Of a DNA stretch of 22,237 nt, positions 14,096-21,317 are shown piece after piece (position 1 is the first letter of the stretch; the number at the start of each line of letters is the position of its first letter). The notes under the pieces were generated by a model. That model ran no database searches, had not been told where the DNA came from, and worked only from the letters and a program-made list of their open reading frames with translations. Made by a program: the position numbers and the translations under genes. The DNA lies in assembly GCA_044375275.1 (NCBI GenBank), contig JBILMZ010000024.1, positions 1 to 22,237 on the forward strand, in the 5' to 3' direction. The stretch comes from SZUA-430 sp044375275. Its GTDB lineage: Bacteria; Pseudomonadota; Alphaproteobacteria; Micropepsales; Micropepsaceae.

Positions 14096-15169
14096 ATGGA
14101 CGTCACCCGCAGACATGCCCTTTTCACGCTGACGGCCGCAGCCCTTCTGGCTGCGCCGGCAACAGCATTGAGCGCGACCGGCGCCATCCCCCAGGATGTT
14201 GCAAATCTCGGCACGCCTGACCGTGCGCTTGAAGCGCGCCTCGCGAAGCTTGCTGATGCGCTCGGCGCCGCCAAGGTGGGCATCGCAGCGGTTGACCTCG
14301 CCAATGGCCGCACCGCATTCCTGCGGGAAGGCGAACTCTTTCCGATGCAGGGCGTGTCGGCGCTGCCCATCGCGATCGCGTTCCTGCGTCTTGCAGAACA
14401 GGACAAGGCGAGCCTCAACACCTTTGTCCGGCTGACGGCGGCAGACATTGCCCCGGGGCGCTCCCCCATGGCGGCGAAGCTGCGCCGCCAGCCAGTCCGC
14501 TATACGGCGCGCCAGCTGATCGAGCACATGCTCCTCAACGGCGACAACACGGCGACAGACGCACTGCTCCGGCTCGCAGGAGGTCCTGCACCCATTCAGA
14601 AGGAACTGCTTCGCGCCGGCTATCTCGAAGGCATTCGCATCGACCGCTACGAGCGTGACATCCAGCCCGCCGTGTTCGGTCTGAAGCCGAGTGACGCCTT
14701 TGCGGATCCCGCAGCCTTCGATGCCGCCATCGCGGCCCGCAGTGCGGAAGCTGAGCGCAAGGCACTTGCGCGTTACCTTCAGGATGCCAATGACACGGCA
14801 AGCCCGCGCGCGATGACGTCGCTCTATGCGCGGCTCGCATCAGGTCGTCTGCTTGACCTTAAGGACGCCGACTTCGTGCTGGACCTGATGCGCCGAACGA
14901 AGACAGGTGTCGACCGGCTGAACGCCGGCATGCGCAAGGGTTGGACGCTCGCCCATCGCGGCGGGCAGAGCCGCCCGATGCAGGGCATGACGGCAACGTT
15001 CAATGACACGGGTTTGGCCACCAGTAAATCCGGGGGCAGGATCGCATTGGCCGTGTTCGTGGAAGGCGCGACGCGCCCGGTCGGCGAACTCGAGTCATTC
15101 CAGAAATCAGTCGCGTCCATGGTTCTGGACGCATGGGACAGCAAGGTCGCGCCGGGACCAAAGTCCTGA
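14096..15169 (+). CDS. Class A beta-lactamase-fold exported protein with substituted catalytic motifs (probable pseudoenzyme)
   Basis: A 357-residue protein with a Tat-like signal peptide (TRRHALFTLTAAALLAAPATA, about 4-24). The body follows the order of class A serine beta-lactamases, but the key residues are changed. The nucleophile segment, usually F-P-M-Q-S-x-F-K, reads FPMQGVSALP (83-92), so Ser70 is Gly86 and Lys73 is Ala89. The SDN loop reads NGDNTATDALL (148-158), so Ser130 is Gly149 while Asp and Asn remain. The KTG strand reads LAHRGGQS (285-292), so Lys-Thr is Arg-Gly. The omega-loop Glu appears kept as Glu186 in DRYERDIQPA. DTASPRAMTSLYARL (233-247) is conserved-looking. Codon use and length are normal, with no frameshift, so it is a maintained gene. 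Hydrolysis of beta-lactams is unlikely. It is tail-to-tail with the Crp-family gene (7 bases). Confidence 0.82.
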   Translation: MDVTRRHALFTLTAAALLAAPATALSATGAIPQDVANLGTPDRALEARLAKLADALGAAKVGIAAVDLANGRTAFLREGELFPMQGVSALPIAIAFLRLAEQDKASLNTFVRLTAADIAPGRSPMAAKLRRQPVRYTARQLIEHMLLNGDNTATDALLRLAGGPAPIQKELLRAGYLEGIRIDRYERDIQPAVFGLKPSDAFADPAAFDAAIAARSAEAERKALARYLQDANDTASPRAMTSLYARLASGRLLDLKDADFVLDLMRRTKTGVDRLNAGMRKGWTLAHRGGQSRPMQGMTATFNDTGLATSKSGGRIALAVFVEGATRPVGELESFQKSVASMVLDAWDSKVAPGPKS

Positions 15170-15176
15170 AACGGAT

Positions 15177-15908
15177 TCAATCTTCCTGTTTGGCCGGGTG
15201 CGGCGCCGTCTTCTCGCACAGCTGCTTGAGCCGCTCGACCTGGCGCACATAGAGCGTCTTCGACTTGCGCTCTGCAATGCCATCGCCCGCAAGGTGCGAA
15301 AGAACGCGCGCCACGGTTTCGCGTGTCGTCGAAGCCTGCGCCGCGATCTGCGCCTGCGTCGGCAGCGGATAGATAAGCCAGGATCCAGTACGCACGGGGT
15401 CGGGCTTGATGAGCTTCAGCAGTTCCGAATAGACGCGCTGGTACGCCGACAGGGTAGCCAGGTCCATGATCCGGTCGTCACTGGTGCGCACGATGCGCAC
15501 GAGTTTCTCCATGATCACGAAGCTGACGCGCGGATGCTCCTCGATCATGTCGCGAAAGGTCTGTGGCGTGATCGAGCCGACAACGCAGTCTTCCAGCGCC
15601 ACGACGGTGGCAGATCGTGGCAACCCGTCGATCGCCGCCATTTCTCCGAAGAATTCTCCGGGCCCGGCAATCGCATAGGCGACTTCGCGGCCGGAGGTAG
15701 AATAGTTCACGATGCGACAGCGTCCCTTCACGACGAAGAACACGTCGCGTGAATCGGAATCTCGCGTCACGACCGGTTCGCCTTCGCGCACCGTGCGCCA
15801 GGTGCACAGGGCCTCCAGCTTCGCAATTGCCGCCCGGTCAAGGGGTTCCAGCATCTTGCTTCCAGCAAGCGTATGTTCGACGCGCTGCACGTCAGCAGTC
15901 GGGCTCAT
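15177..15908 (-). CDS. Crp/Fnr family transcriptional regulator
   Basis: A 243-residue cytoplasmic regulator. The N-terminal cyclic-nucleotide-binding barrel spans about 20-140 and has the phosphate-binding cassette FFGEMAAIDGLPRSATVVA (87-105), with Gly-Glu and Pro-Arg-Ser-Ala in the places that contact a cyclic nucleotide. A dimer helix (about 110-145) leads to a Crp-type winged helix-turn-helix, TQAQIAAQASTTRETVARVLSHL (184-206). There are no clustered N-terminal cysteines, so an FNR-type iron-sulfur sensor is unlikely. The start at 15908 is chosen over the longer reading from 15929 because GAGGAG lies seven bases before it. It follows the SDR gene on the same strand after 109 bases. Its targets are not known. 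Confidence 0.92.
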   Translation of the reverse strand: MSPTADVQRVEHTLAGSKMLEPLDRAAIAKLEALCTWRTVREGEPVVTRDSDSRDVFFVVKGRCRIVNYSTSGREVAYAIAGPGEFFGEMAAIDGLPRSATVVALEDCVVGSITPQTFRDMIEEHPRVSFVIMEKLVRIVRTSDDRIMDLATLSAYQRVYSELLKLIKPDPVRTGSWLIYPLPTQAQIAAQASTTRETVARVLSHLAGDGIAERKSKTLYVRQVERLKQLCEKTAPHPAKQED

Positions 15909-16017
15909 TCCACTCCTCGTCGGTGCCATCAGATCCCCATCTATGGAGCGTAGTATTGCATGAACAGCAAATGAACGAACAGGTTTAACGCCCGGTTTGC
16001 CCTGTGTGGAGCCGCCC

Positions 16018-16788
16018 TCAGATCGTGACGCCGCCGTCTACAACAAGCGTTTGACCGGTCATGAAGGCGGCAGCCTTCGAGGCCAGGAACACGGCGGCGC
16101 CGGCGATCTCATCAGGATCCCCGATGCGCTTGAGCGGAGATGTCGATGTCGAACGCTCGAGAATCGCAGGATTGTCCCATAGCGCCTTGGCAAAATCCGT
16201 CTTGATGAGGCCGGGCGCAATGCAGTTGGCGCGCACATTGTGAACGCCGTATTCCACAGCAATGTTTCGTGCAAGCTGGAAATCGGCAGCCTTCGAAATG
16301 CAATAGGCGCCCAGCACCGGTGACCCGCGAAGGCCCCCGATCGATGAAACGATGATGATGCTGCCATCCTTGCGCTCAACCATTTCGGGTATCACGAGAT
16401 TGCACAACTGATGGTTGGACCTGACATTCGCGCCCATGATCTTGTCAAAGGCCTCGTCTGAAATCTGGGACATTGATCCGAAGACGGGGTTGATGGCCGC
16501 GTTGCAGACAAGCGTGTCGATCTTGCCCCACTTCGCGCGCGTCTGGGTCACGAGCATCTCGAGCTGCTCGCGCGTGTTGATGTTGCAGGGGATGGGATGG
16601 GCGACTTCCTTTCCCTTTCCCCACCGCGCATTCACTTCACCCGCCACGCGTTCGCAGGCGTCGGCCTTGCGGCTCGAAATGATGACGCGCGCGCCATGCT
16701 CGGCAAATCGGTGCGCAATGGCCTCGCCAATACCCTTGGTCGAGCCAGTGATGATTGCGACCTTTCCGGTCAGGTCAAAAAGTTGCAT
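16018..16788 (-). CDS. Short-chain dehydrogenase/reductase (SDR) family oxidoreductase
   Basis: A 256-residue classical SDR, NAD(P)-dependent and cytoplasmic. It has the cofactor-binding TGSTKGIG (14-21), the NAA motif (96-98), structural Asn121, and the catalytic Ser149 (IIVSSIGG), Tyr162 and Lys166 (YCISKAA), in the correct spacing. APGLIKTDFA (191-200) and the C-terminal MTGQTLVVDGGVTI are also standard. Arg40 after strand 2 (ISSRK) suggests NADP(H). Start: the reading from 16794 begins with GTG only one base after the AGGAAG ribosome binding site, whereas the ATG at 16788 is seven bases from it, so 16788 is used. Substrate unknown. It is divergent from the OmpA-type lipoprotein gene. Confidence 0.93.
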   Translation of the reverse strand: MQLFDLTGKVAIITGSTKGIGEAIAHRFAEHGARVIISSRKADACERVAGEVNARWGKGKEVAHPIPCNINTREQLEMLVTQTRAKWGKIDTLVCNAAINPVFGSMSQISDEAFDKIMGANVRSNHQLCNLVIPEMVERKDGSIIIVSSIGGLRGSPVLGAYCISKAADFQLARNIAVEYGVHNVRANCIAPGLIKTDFAKALWDNPAILERSTSTSPLKRIGDPDEIAGAAVFLASKAAAFMTGQTLVVDGGVTI

Positions 16789-16819
16789 GTCCACGCTTCC
16801 TGCTCCGCAAGATTGAGTA

Positions 16820-16852
16820 CCATCACAGTCTTTTGCGAATTTGGTGTGATGG
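16820..16852. promoter_or_regulatory. 8-bp inverted repeat in the SDR/OmpA-lipoprotein divergent region
   Basis: CCATCACA (16820-16827) and TGTGATGG (16845-16852) form a perfect inverted repeat with a 17-base spacer, 31 bases upstream of the SDR ATG. The half-sites resemble Crp half-sites (TGTGA/TCACA) but face the opposite way from the usual TGTGA-N6-TCACA. It may be an operator or a leader hairpin. Confidence 0.3.
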
Positions 16853-16933
16853 CCGTCAAGTTTCTAGCAGATTCTCCAGAACCGCACCGTGCAGCCGTGC
16901 TTTTCCGGGGCTGTGGTCTGTGACCACTTTGGC

Positions 16934-16962
16934 TTGCGCTGGATGCTGCGTTCGGCTTATGA
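16934..16962 (+). promoter_or_regulatory. Possible sigma-70-type promoter for the OmpA-family lipoprotein
   Basis: TTGCGC (16934-16939) and TTATGA (16957-16962) are separated by 17 bases and lie about 60 bases ahead of the start at 17023. The match to consensus is modest and there is no independent support. Confidence 0.2.
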
Positions 16963-17022
16963 AACCCGCGGACCTTGGTGCCTTTGTGCCCGAGCGGACC
17001 CTTTCAACGAAGGAATTCAAAG

Positions 17023-17688
17023 ATGCGTAAATTGATGGCTGTCGCGATTGCCGCGGCGCTCGTGCTGGCAGGTTGCCAGACCCAGGATCCCTACACCGGC
17101 GAACAGAAGACGAGCCACGCGACGCGCGGCGCCATCTTCGGCGCGCTCGGTGGTGCAGCCATTGGCGCACTGACGAACACCTCCAGCGGCAAGCAGGCTT
17201 CCCGCAACGCGCTGATCGGCGCGGGCGTCGGCGCTCTCGTGGGCGCTGGCATCGGCAACTACATGGACGAAAGCGAAGCCCGTCTCCGCGAGCGTCTGCG
17301 TGGCGCCGGCGTGAAGGTTCGCCGCCAGGGCAACAACATTGTCCTCGAGATGGCCAGCGACATCACCTTCCCGGTGAATGGCGACCAGGTGAACCCGAAC
17401 TTCTACCGGACGCTCGCCGCTGTCGGCGAAGTGCTGACGGAATTCAACCGCACCACGATCGAAGTGTCGGGTCACACGGACTCCACGGGCGATGATCGCT
17501 ACAACCGCGATCTCTCGCAGCGTCGCGCGAACTCCGTGGCCTACATCCTGTCGCAGAACGGCGTGATGCCGCAGCGTATGTATGTCGTCGGCTATGGCGA
17601 GCAGCACCCGATCGCGTCGAACGGAACCACAGCTGGCAAGGCCCGCAACCGTCGCGTGGAAATCCAGATTATTCCGCTTACGTCGTAA
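17023..17688 (+). CDS. OmpA-family outer-membrane lipoprotein with glycine-zipper segment (YiaD-like)
   Basis: A 221-residue lipoprotein. The signal ends in the lipobox LAGC with Cys18, and Gln at +2 predicts outer-membrane sorting. Residues 35-79 are a glycine-zipper region (RGAIFGALGGAAIGAL, then NALIGAGVGALVGAGIG), probably membrane-inserting. An OmpA-type peptidoglycan-binding domain follows (about 105-216), with TIEVSGHTDSTGDDRYN (145-161), DLSQRRANSVA (163-173), VVGYGEQHPIASN (188-200) and NRRVEIQI (209-216); Asp153 and Arg210/211 are the usual diaminopimelate contacts. This architecture matches YiaD-type proteins that tether the outer membrane to peptidoglycan. The start at 17023 is set by GAAGGAAT upstream and by the signal peptide. 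A double hairpin with a strong terminator follows. Confidence 0.94.
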   Translation: MRKLMAVAIAAALVLAGCQTQDPYTGEQKTSHATRGAIFGALGGAAIGALTNTSSGKQASRNALIGAGVGALVGAGIGNYMDESEARLRERLRGAGVKVRRQGNNIVLEMASDITFPVNGDQVNPNFYRTLAAVGEVLTEFNRTTIEVSGHTDSTGDDRYNRDLSQRRANSVAYILSQNGVMPQRMYVVGYGEQHPIASNGTTAGKARNRRVEIQIIPLTS

Positions 17689-17692
17689 TTCA

Positions 17693-17750
17693 CCGGTCCT
17701 CGACCGGAGAGCGGACGCCGCCGGGTCAAACCGGCGGCGTTTTCGTTTTT
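17693..17750 (+). terminator. Strong intrinsic terminator (with an extra upstream hairpin)
   Basis: A small hairpin CCGGTC-CTC-GACCGG (17693-17707) starts four bases after the stop of the OmpA-family gene. The main stem is CGCCGCCGG/CCGGCGGCG (17716-17724 with 17731-17739), loop GTCAAA, followed by TTTTCGTTTTT (17740-17750). This is the clearest Rho-independent terminator in the window. Confidence 0.9.
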
Positions 17751-17896
17751 GGGGTGTGCGGTTTCCCCCGTCTCGCTGCATCTTGACCCTGTCCGGGGAG
17801 CGCGCGCCTGGGTTCCGCATCGTCCGGACACAGACGAATGGATGCTGGCGCGTGGAGCTGGAACTCGACCTGCGCGAGAACGACTTCGTCTCTAAA

Positions 17897-17978
17897 AACC
17901 CATGACAGTGCACTCATTTCAGAGCGCACGGCTCACGGTTCGATGTTCAGGCGGGAAATGAGTGCACTGTCACGGGTT
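17897..17978. repeat. 24-bp near-perfect inverted repeat at a convergent junction
   Basis: The arms at 17897-17920 and 17955-17978 match at 23 of 24 positions, with 34 bases between them. Each arm includes the self-palindromic core AGTGCACT within TGACAGTGCACTCATTTC. The right arm overlaps the last two codons and the stop of the small secreted protein gene (17970). There is no long T-run. It may act as a terminator for the minus-strand gene or be a REP-like repeat. The bases between the strong terminator and this repeat (17751-17896) hold no gene I can support. Confidence 0.75.
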
Positions 17979-18317
17979 GTTGACTAGCCGCTGCCAGAAA
18001 TACGCAGGCCGATATTCGTCATAGCGCGCATGCATCGGCAGCGCATCGTGGAACGACTTCAGCGCCGGATCCTTGAGGCTGGCGATCATCCCTTCCGAAC
18101 CGTTGATGATGCAGGCCCGCGTGATTGCTCCCTTTGAGCCAAGCCCGCCCTGACCTGAGTGCCAGCACTGCGCGCCAGCACGGCGAACGATGCGCAGTTG
18201 CTGTGAGTCCAGGGTGCGCAGGGATGCCGCATCACGCGGAAAGCCCGAAGGTTCCGTCGTTGCGGCCATGGCCGCGCCTGAAAGGCCCACGAGCAGGGCC
18301 GCCATGATCAGTCGCAT
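17970..18317 (-). CDS. Small secreted protein of unknown function with two cysteines
   Basis: A 115-residue protein. The start at 18317 is chosen because AAGGAG lies seven bases upstream and the residues from there form a clear signal peptide (MRLIMAALLVGLSGAAMA), with cleavage likely before ATTEP. The reading frame is open further upstream, but that part has no export signal or ribosome binding site. The mature part of about 97 residues has Cys51 (AQCWHSG) and Cys69 (TRACIING), which could form a disulfide in the periplasm. It ends in an Arg/Tyr/Trp-rich segment (ARYDEYRPAYFWQRLV, 97-112). I do not recognise the family. It is divergent from the amidase (114-base gap), and its stop lies inside the inverted repeat. 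Confidence 0.75.
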   Translation of the reverse strand: MRLIMAALLVGLSGAAMAATTEPSGFPRDAASLRTLDSQQLRIVRRAGAQCWHSGQGGLGSKGAITRACIINGSEGMIASLKDPALKSFHDALPMHARYDEYRPAYFWQRLVNNP

Positions 18318-18431
18318 CCGGTTACTCCTTCTGCTGCAGTGCACGTCGCCATCCGGTTTCCCGCGCTGGCAGGCGCGCAGTCTATCGCATATGAAAGTGG
18401 GTGAACACATCCCGCATTGTAAGGGGCTCAC

Positions 18432-19862
18432 ATGCTTTCATTTGACGACTATCGCGCCTGCGATGCGCTGGAGTTGGCGGAACTGGTGCGAAAGCGCAAG
18501 GTTTCGCCCCAGGAACTTCTCGACGCAGCGCTGGCCCGTTCTGCCGAAGTCAACCCGCGCATCAATGCGATCGTCCTCGACCATGCCGACCTCGCGCGCC
18601 AGGCCATCGCCGACGGCTTGCCCGACGGACCGTTGCGCGGCGTGCCCTACCTGCTGAAGGACCTGGGCGCCGCGATGAAGGGCACGGTCTGCACGGGAAG
18701 TCTCAGCCTCACGCGCGACGGCGTCGCCGAAGCGGACTCGACTTACGTAGAGCGCTGCCGCAAGGCGGGCCTCGTGATGTTCGGCAAGACACACTCGCCG
18801 GAGTTGGGTCAGAGTCCGTCGTCGGAGTCTCGCATGTGGGGCGCCACGCGCAATCCATGGGACACGTCGCGCATCGCGGGCGGCTCAAGTGGAGGCGCGG
18901 CAGCAGCAGTGGCAGCGGGCATCGTGCCGGTCGCGCACGCAACCGACGGCGGCGGCTCGATCCGCATCCCGGCCGCATGCTGCGGCCTGTTCGGACTGAA
19001 GCCCACGCGCGCCCGCACGCCCATGGGTCCGAAGCGGGGAGAAGGCTGGGGCGGGGCGTCGGTTGGCCATGTCGTGTCGCGCAGCGTGCGTGACAGCGCC
19101 GCGTTCCTTGACGCGACCGGTGGTCCAGCAGCAGGCGATCCCTACGCAGCGCCGCACCAGCAGCGCCCCTGGATCGAGGAGGTAAGCAAGAAGCCCGGCC
19201 GCCTGCGCATCGCCTTCTCGACAACGCCGCCCATCAACGTGCCCGTCCACGCCGACGCGATCGCAGCCGTCGAGGACGCAGCCCGACTGTGCGAGAGCCT
19301 CGGCCACATCGTCGAGGAAGCCGCACCCGCCCTGAACGGCCGCGAGATCATGCAGGCACAAGGCGTCGTGATCAGCGCCAACGTTGCCTTCACGGTGGAG
19401 GAAGCCGCCGAGGCGCTCGGCCGCAAGCCCGTCCCCGAAGACGTCGAGCGCGCGACCTGGTTCCGCATCGAGAACGCGCGCCGTGCGGACTCATCCGCCT
19501 ATGCCCGCGCCATGAACACGCTGCACATGGTCGGCCGCACGGTCGCCGCCTTCATGGAAGACTATGACGTGATCCTGCAGCCGGTCGCAGCCCAACCACC
19601 TCTGCCGCTGGGCGTGATCAATCTTGACCGCGAGGACCTGCAGCAGATGTATCGCGAGATGATCGGCTTCATTCCCTACACCGGCATCTACAATCTCACC
19701 GGCCAGCCGTCAGCAAACATCCCGCTCCACTGGAACGCCGACGACCTGCCCATCGGCACCATGTTCACGACCAGGTTCGGCGACGAAGCCACACTCTTCC
19801 GTCTCGCCGCCCAACTGGAGCAGGCGCGTCCGTGGTTCACGCGTTATCCGGGTTTGCCTTGA
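18432..19862 (+). CDS. Amidase signature family hydrolase
   Basis: A 476-residue amidase. The Ser-cis-Ser-Lys triad is visible: Lys76 in GVPYLLKDLG, the GGSSGG loop (150-155, cis-Ser152), and the nucleophile Ser176 in DGGGSIRIPAACCGLFGLKP. SRIAGGSSGGAAAAVAAGIV is the classic amidase signature. The C-terminal half ends with TGQPSANIPL and GTMFTTRFGDEATLFRLAAQLEQARPW, also typical. An AAGGGG ribosome binding site precedes the ATG. Length fits stand-alone amidases and not GatA, since gatB and gatC are absent. No export signal is seen, so it is cytoplasmic. Substrates of this family range from simple amides to nylon oligomers and cannot be predicted here. Its stop is 37 bases from the convergent lipoprotein operon, where base composition changes. 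Confidence 0.93.
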   Translation: MLSFDDYRACDALELAELVRKRKVSPQELLDAALARSAEVNPRINAIVLDHADLARQAIADGLPDGPLRGVPYLLKDLGAAMKGTVCTGSLSLTRDGVAEADSTYVERCRKAGLVMFGKTHSPELGQSPSSESRMWGATRNPWDTSRIAGGSSGGAAAAVAAGIVPVAHATDGGGSIRIPAACCGLFGLKPTRARTPMGPKRGEGWGGASVGHVVSRSVRDSAAFLDATGGPAAGDPYAAPHQQRPWIEEVSKKPGRLRIAFSTTPPINVPVHADAIAAVEDAARLCESLGHIVEEAAPALNGREIMQAQGVVISANVAFTVEEAAEALGRKPVPEDVERATWFRIENARRADSSAYARAMNTLHMVGRTVAAFMEDYDVILQPVAAQPPLPLGVINLDREDLQQMYREMIGFIPYTGIYNLTGQPSANIPLHWNADDLPIGTMFTTRFGDEATLFRLAAQLEQARPWFTRYPGLP

Positions 19863-19899
19863 AAGAGCTCGTTTGCTTGAGCCCCAGTCGTTCGTGGCA

Positions 19900-20322
19900 T
19901 CAATCTACTTGATTGGCTCTGAGGAACATCGCCTTTTCGAGAGCAGAAAAGAACTGCTGATACGGTTGCGGATCTGAAACAGCGGTCAGATTGTACTGTG
20001 CGCTGGCTCGGACCTGCATTAGCTTCTTTCCGGTTGGTCGAATTGTCACCGTCATCCGCATCACATAGTCCTGCATTTTCGTTCCGCTCACGGTTCCGAG
20101 CGCATCGTCCACTTTATCGACTACGAAACCTAAATCCTGCATGGTTGATATCACGTTGCGGACAGTCAGACCCTGATCAGCAGTCTCAAACGATCTTGAT
20201 TGCATCGCTCTCAATTGAACCTGAGTGGCATCGGTTGCCAACACTTCATCCATTGAATTCGATCTGCATCCCGCAGCCAACATCGCCGTCGCAATGACAA
20301 CAACTGCCAATCGCATTTTCAT
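19900..20322 (-). CDS. Paralogous lipoprotein, short subtype B (copy B2)
   Basis: A 140-residue lipoprotein of unknown function with lipobox LAAGC (Cys19); Arg at +2 predicts outer-membrane sorting. It shares colinear landmarks with the gene at 21318-21797: LRAMQSRSFET (37-47), MQDLGFVVDKV (61-71), GTVSGTKM (76-83), VRASAQY (104-110) and the C-terminal DPQPYQQFFSALEKAMFL (117-134). These positions fall at the same residue numbers as in B1 up to residue 71. Its ATG overlaps the stop of A2 by four bases (ATGA), which indicates translational coupling. It is the last gene of the operon. The DNA is lower in GC than the flanking amidase gene. I cannot name the family. Confidence 0.85.
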   Translation of the reverse strand: MKMRLAVVVIATAMLAAGCRSNSMDEVLATDATQVQLRAMQSRSFETADQGLTVRNVISTMQDLGFVVDKVDDALGTVSGTKMQDYVMRMTVTIRPTGKKLMQVRASAQYNLTAVSDPQPYQQFFSALEKAMFLRANQVD

Positions 20323-20864
20323 ATTCTCTGAGCCTCTAGAAACAGGGATTGAGAAAGTTTGTCAAAAAACTGCTGGTACACTTTGGGGTCATCAATGGTC
20401 TCAATCTTGGACACATTGGCATGGTTGTCCCAAACCAACCGCTGGAATGTCACTCTGACTTGGCTTGCAGCTCCATCAGCCGACGGCTGAGTGATGAGCG
20501 ATACGCGAATCTTCTGGGTTTGGTCCCAGGTTGGATTTGCTCTTCCACCCATGGAGGCAATCACCAGCGCAAAGAACACTTGGCTTGCTACTTGACCGGA
20601 CTCCATCGCGTCTCTGTCTTTTTCGCCGGTGATCACCCCACTCTTGATGGACGTTTCCTTTATGGTGAAGCCCAAGTCTTGCAGCACACCCAAGCCGGCT
20701 TGCTGCACTTGGAGGAGTTGCTTGGTCTCGAAGCGGCGAGCTTGCGACTGTCTCTGGGCTAGGTTCTCCGTCGAAAGCGTCAGTGCCTTTGTGCTCATTT
20801 CGCCTGGGCTCGGGGCGCAAGCGGTTATCGCGGTGAATGCGATCAGAACGAGAGACTTGCGCAT
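20319..20864 (-). CDS. Paralogous lipoprotein, long subtype A (copy A2)
   Basis: A 181-residue lipoprotein of unknown function with lipobox ITAC (Cys16); Ala at +2 fits outer-membrane sorting. It shares the array's landmarks: SQARRFET (40-47), VLQDLGFTIKE (60-70) and DDPKVYQQFFDKLSQSLFLE (158-177). Unlike subtype B it has an insertion: a GVITGEKDRDAMESGQVA stretch (76-93), a hydrophobic patch with glycines (VFFALVIASMGG, 96-107) and PTWDQTQKIRVSL (111-123). The patch could insert into or lie on a membrane. From memory, similar lipoproteins occur in other proteobacteria without known function. It starts 12 bases after the BamE-like gene; no strong ribosome binding site is visible, so coupling to that gene is likely. 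Confidence 0.87.
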   Translation of the reverse strand: MRKSLVLIAFTAITACAPSPGEMSTKALTLSTENLAQRQSQARRFETKQLLQVQQAGLGVLQDLGFTIKETSIKSGVITGEKDRDAMESGQVASQVFFALVIASMGGRANPTWDQTQKIRVSLITQPSADGAASQVRVTFQRLVWDNHANVSKIETIDDPKVYQQFFDKLSQSLFLEAQRI

Positions 20865-20876
20865 TTCGGTTTTCGC

Positions 20877-21290
20877 CTAGAAGCTGGAAGATCTGTATGC
20901 GAAGTCGCGCACAAGGCCTTTCCCATCGAACTTTACTACAATGGTAAGTGTTCTCTGCGACGTACTCTTGGCACCCGTCGAACCTGCGACACCGAAGATC
21001 AGCACGTTCACGCCGCCAACTGAAGTTGAAACAGCGGTCTCTGTCGAGATTTTATCATACACCCAGTTTTCATGCCTGTTTTCGTCCGTCGTCACCATGT
21101 TGGGTGCGCCCAAAACTTCGATGACTTGCGCGGAAGTCATTCCAACACGAATCTGGCGTTGCACTGTGCCAACAGTGAGTTTCTCATCGGTGGTCGCGTT
21201 GCGCACGTCTGCGGCATGGTCGCTTGCGCTTTGGCAGCCCGCTAGGCCCAAAACCGCAATGGCTACAAAAACTGTCTTGTTCACACTCAT
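20877..21290 (-). CDS. BamE/SmpA-OmlA-like small lipoprotein
   Basis: A 137-residue lipoprotein with lipobox LAGC (Cys19) and Gln at +2, so probably in the outer membrane. The core QIRVGMTSAQVIEVLGAPNM (46-65), then NRHENWVYDKIS (71-82), matches the 'i..GmT..qV...lG.P...w.Y' start of the BamE (SmpA/OmlA) fold. A final strand LTIVVKFDGKGLVRDFAYRS (115-134) completes the pattern. Between them lies a Ser/Thr/Gly/Val-rich segment (83-112) longer than usual. It is not the canonical bamE, since no fur or coaA-type neighbour is seen and it sits within a lipoprotein array. The ATG has AGGAT upstream. It lies between the A1-B1 and A2-B2 pairs, so it may belong to the same complex. Confidence 0.82.
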   Translation of the reverse strand: MSVNKTVFVAIAVLGLAGCQSASDHAADVRNATTDEKLTVGTVQRQIRVGMTSAQVIEVLGAPNMVTTDENRHENWVYDKISTETAVSTSVGGVNVLIFGVAGSTGAKSTSQRTLTIVVKFDGKGLVRDFAYRSSSF

Positions 21291-21317
21291 GGTTTCATCC
21301 TCGTTTTGGAAGCTGAT

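Noticed and set aside
14096..15169. Calling the gene an active beta-lactamase or resistance gene
   Set aside because: The nucleophile Ser, Lys73, Ser130 and the KTG Lys/Thr are all substituted in the sequence.
18432..19862. Amidase as GatA of the Asp/Glu-tRNA amidotransferase
   Set aside because: There is no gatB or gatC nearby and the C-terminal half resembles stand-alone amidases.
20877..21290. Calling the BamE-like gene the housekeeping bamE
   Set aside because: It sits inside an array of unrelated lipoproteins in low-GC DNA, has a long Ser/Gly-rich insertion, and lacks the usual neighbours; only the fold-level resemblance is supported.
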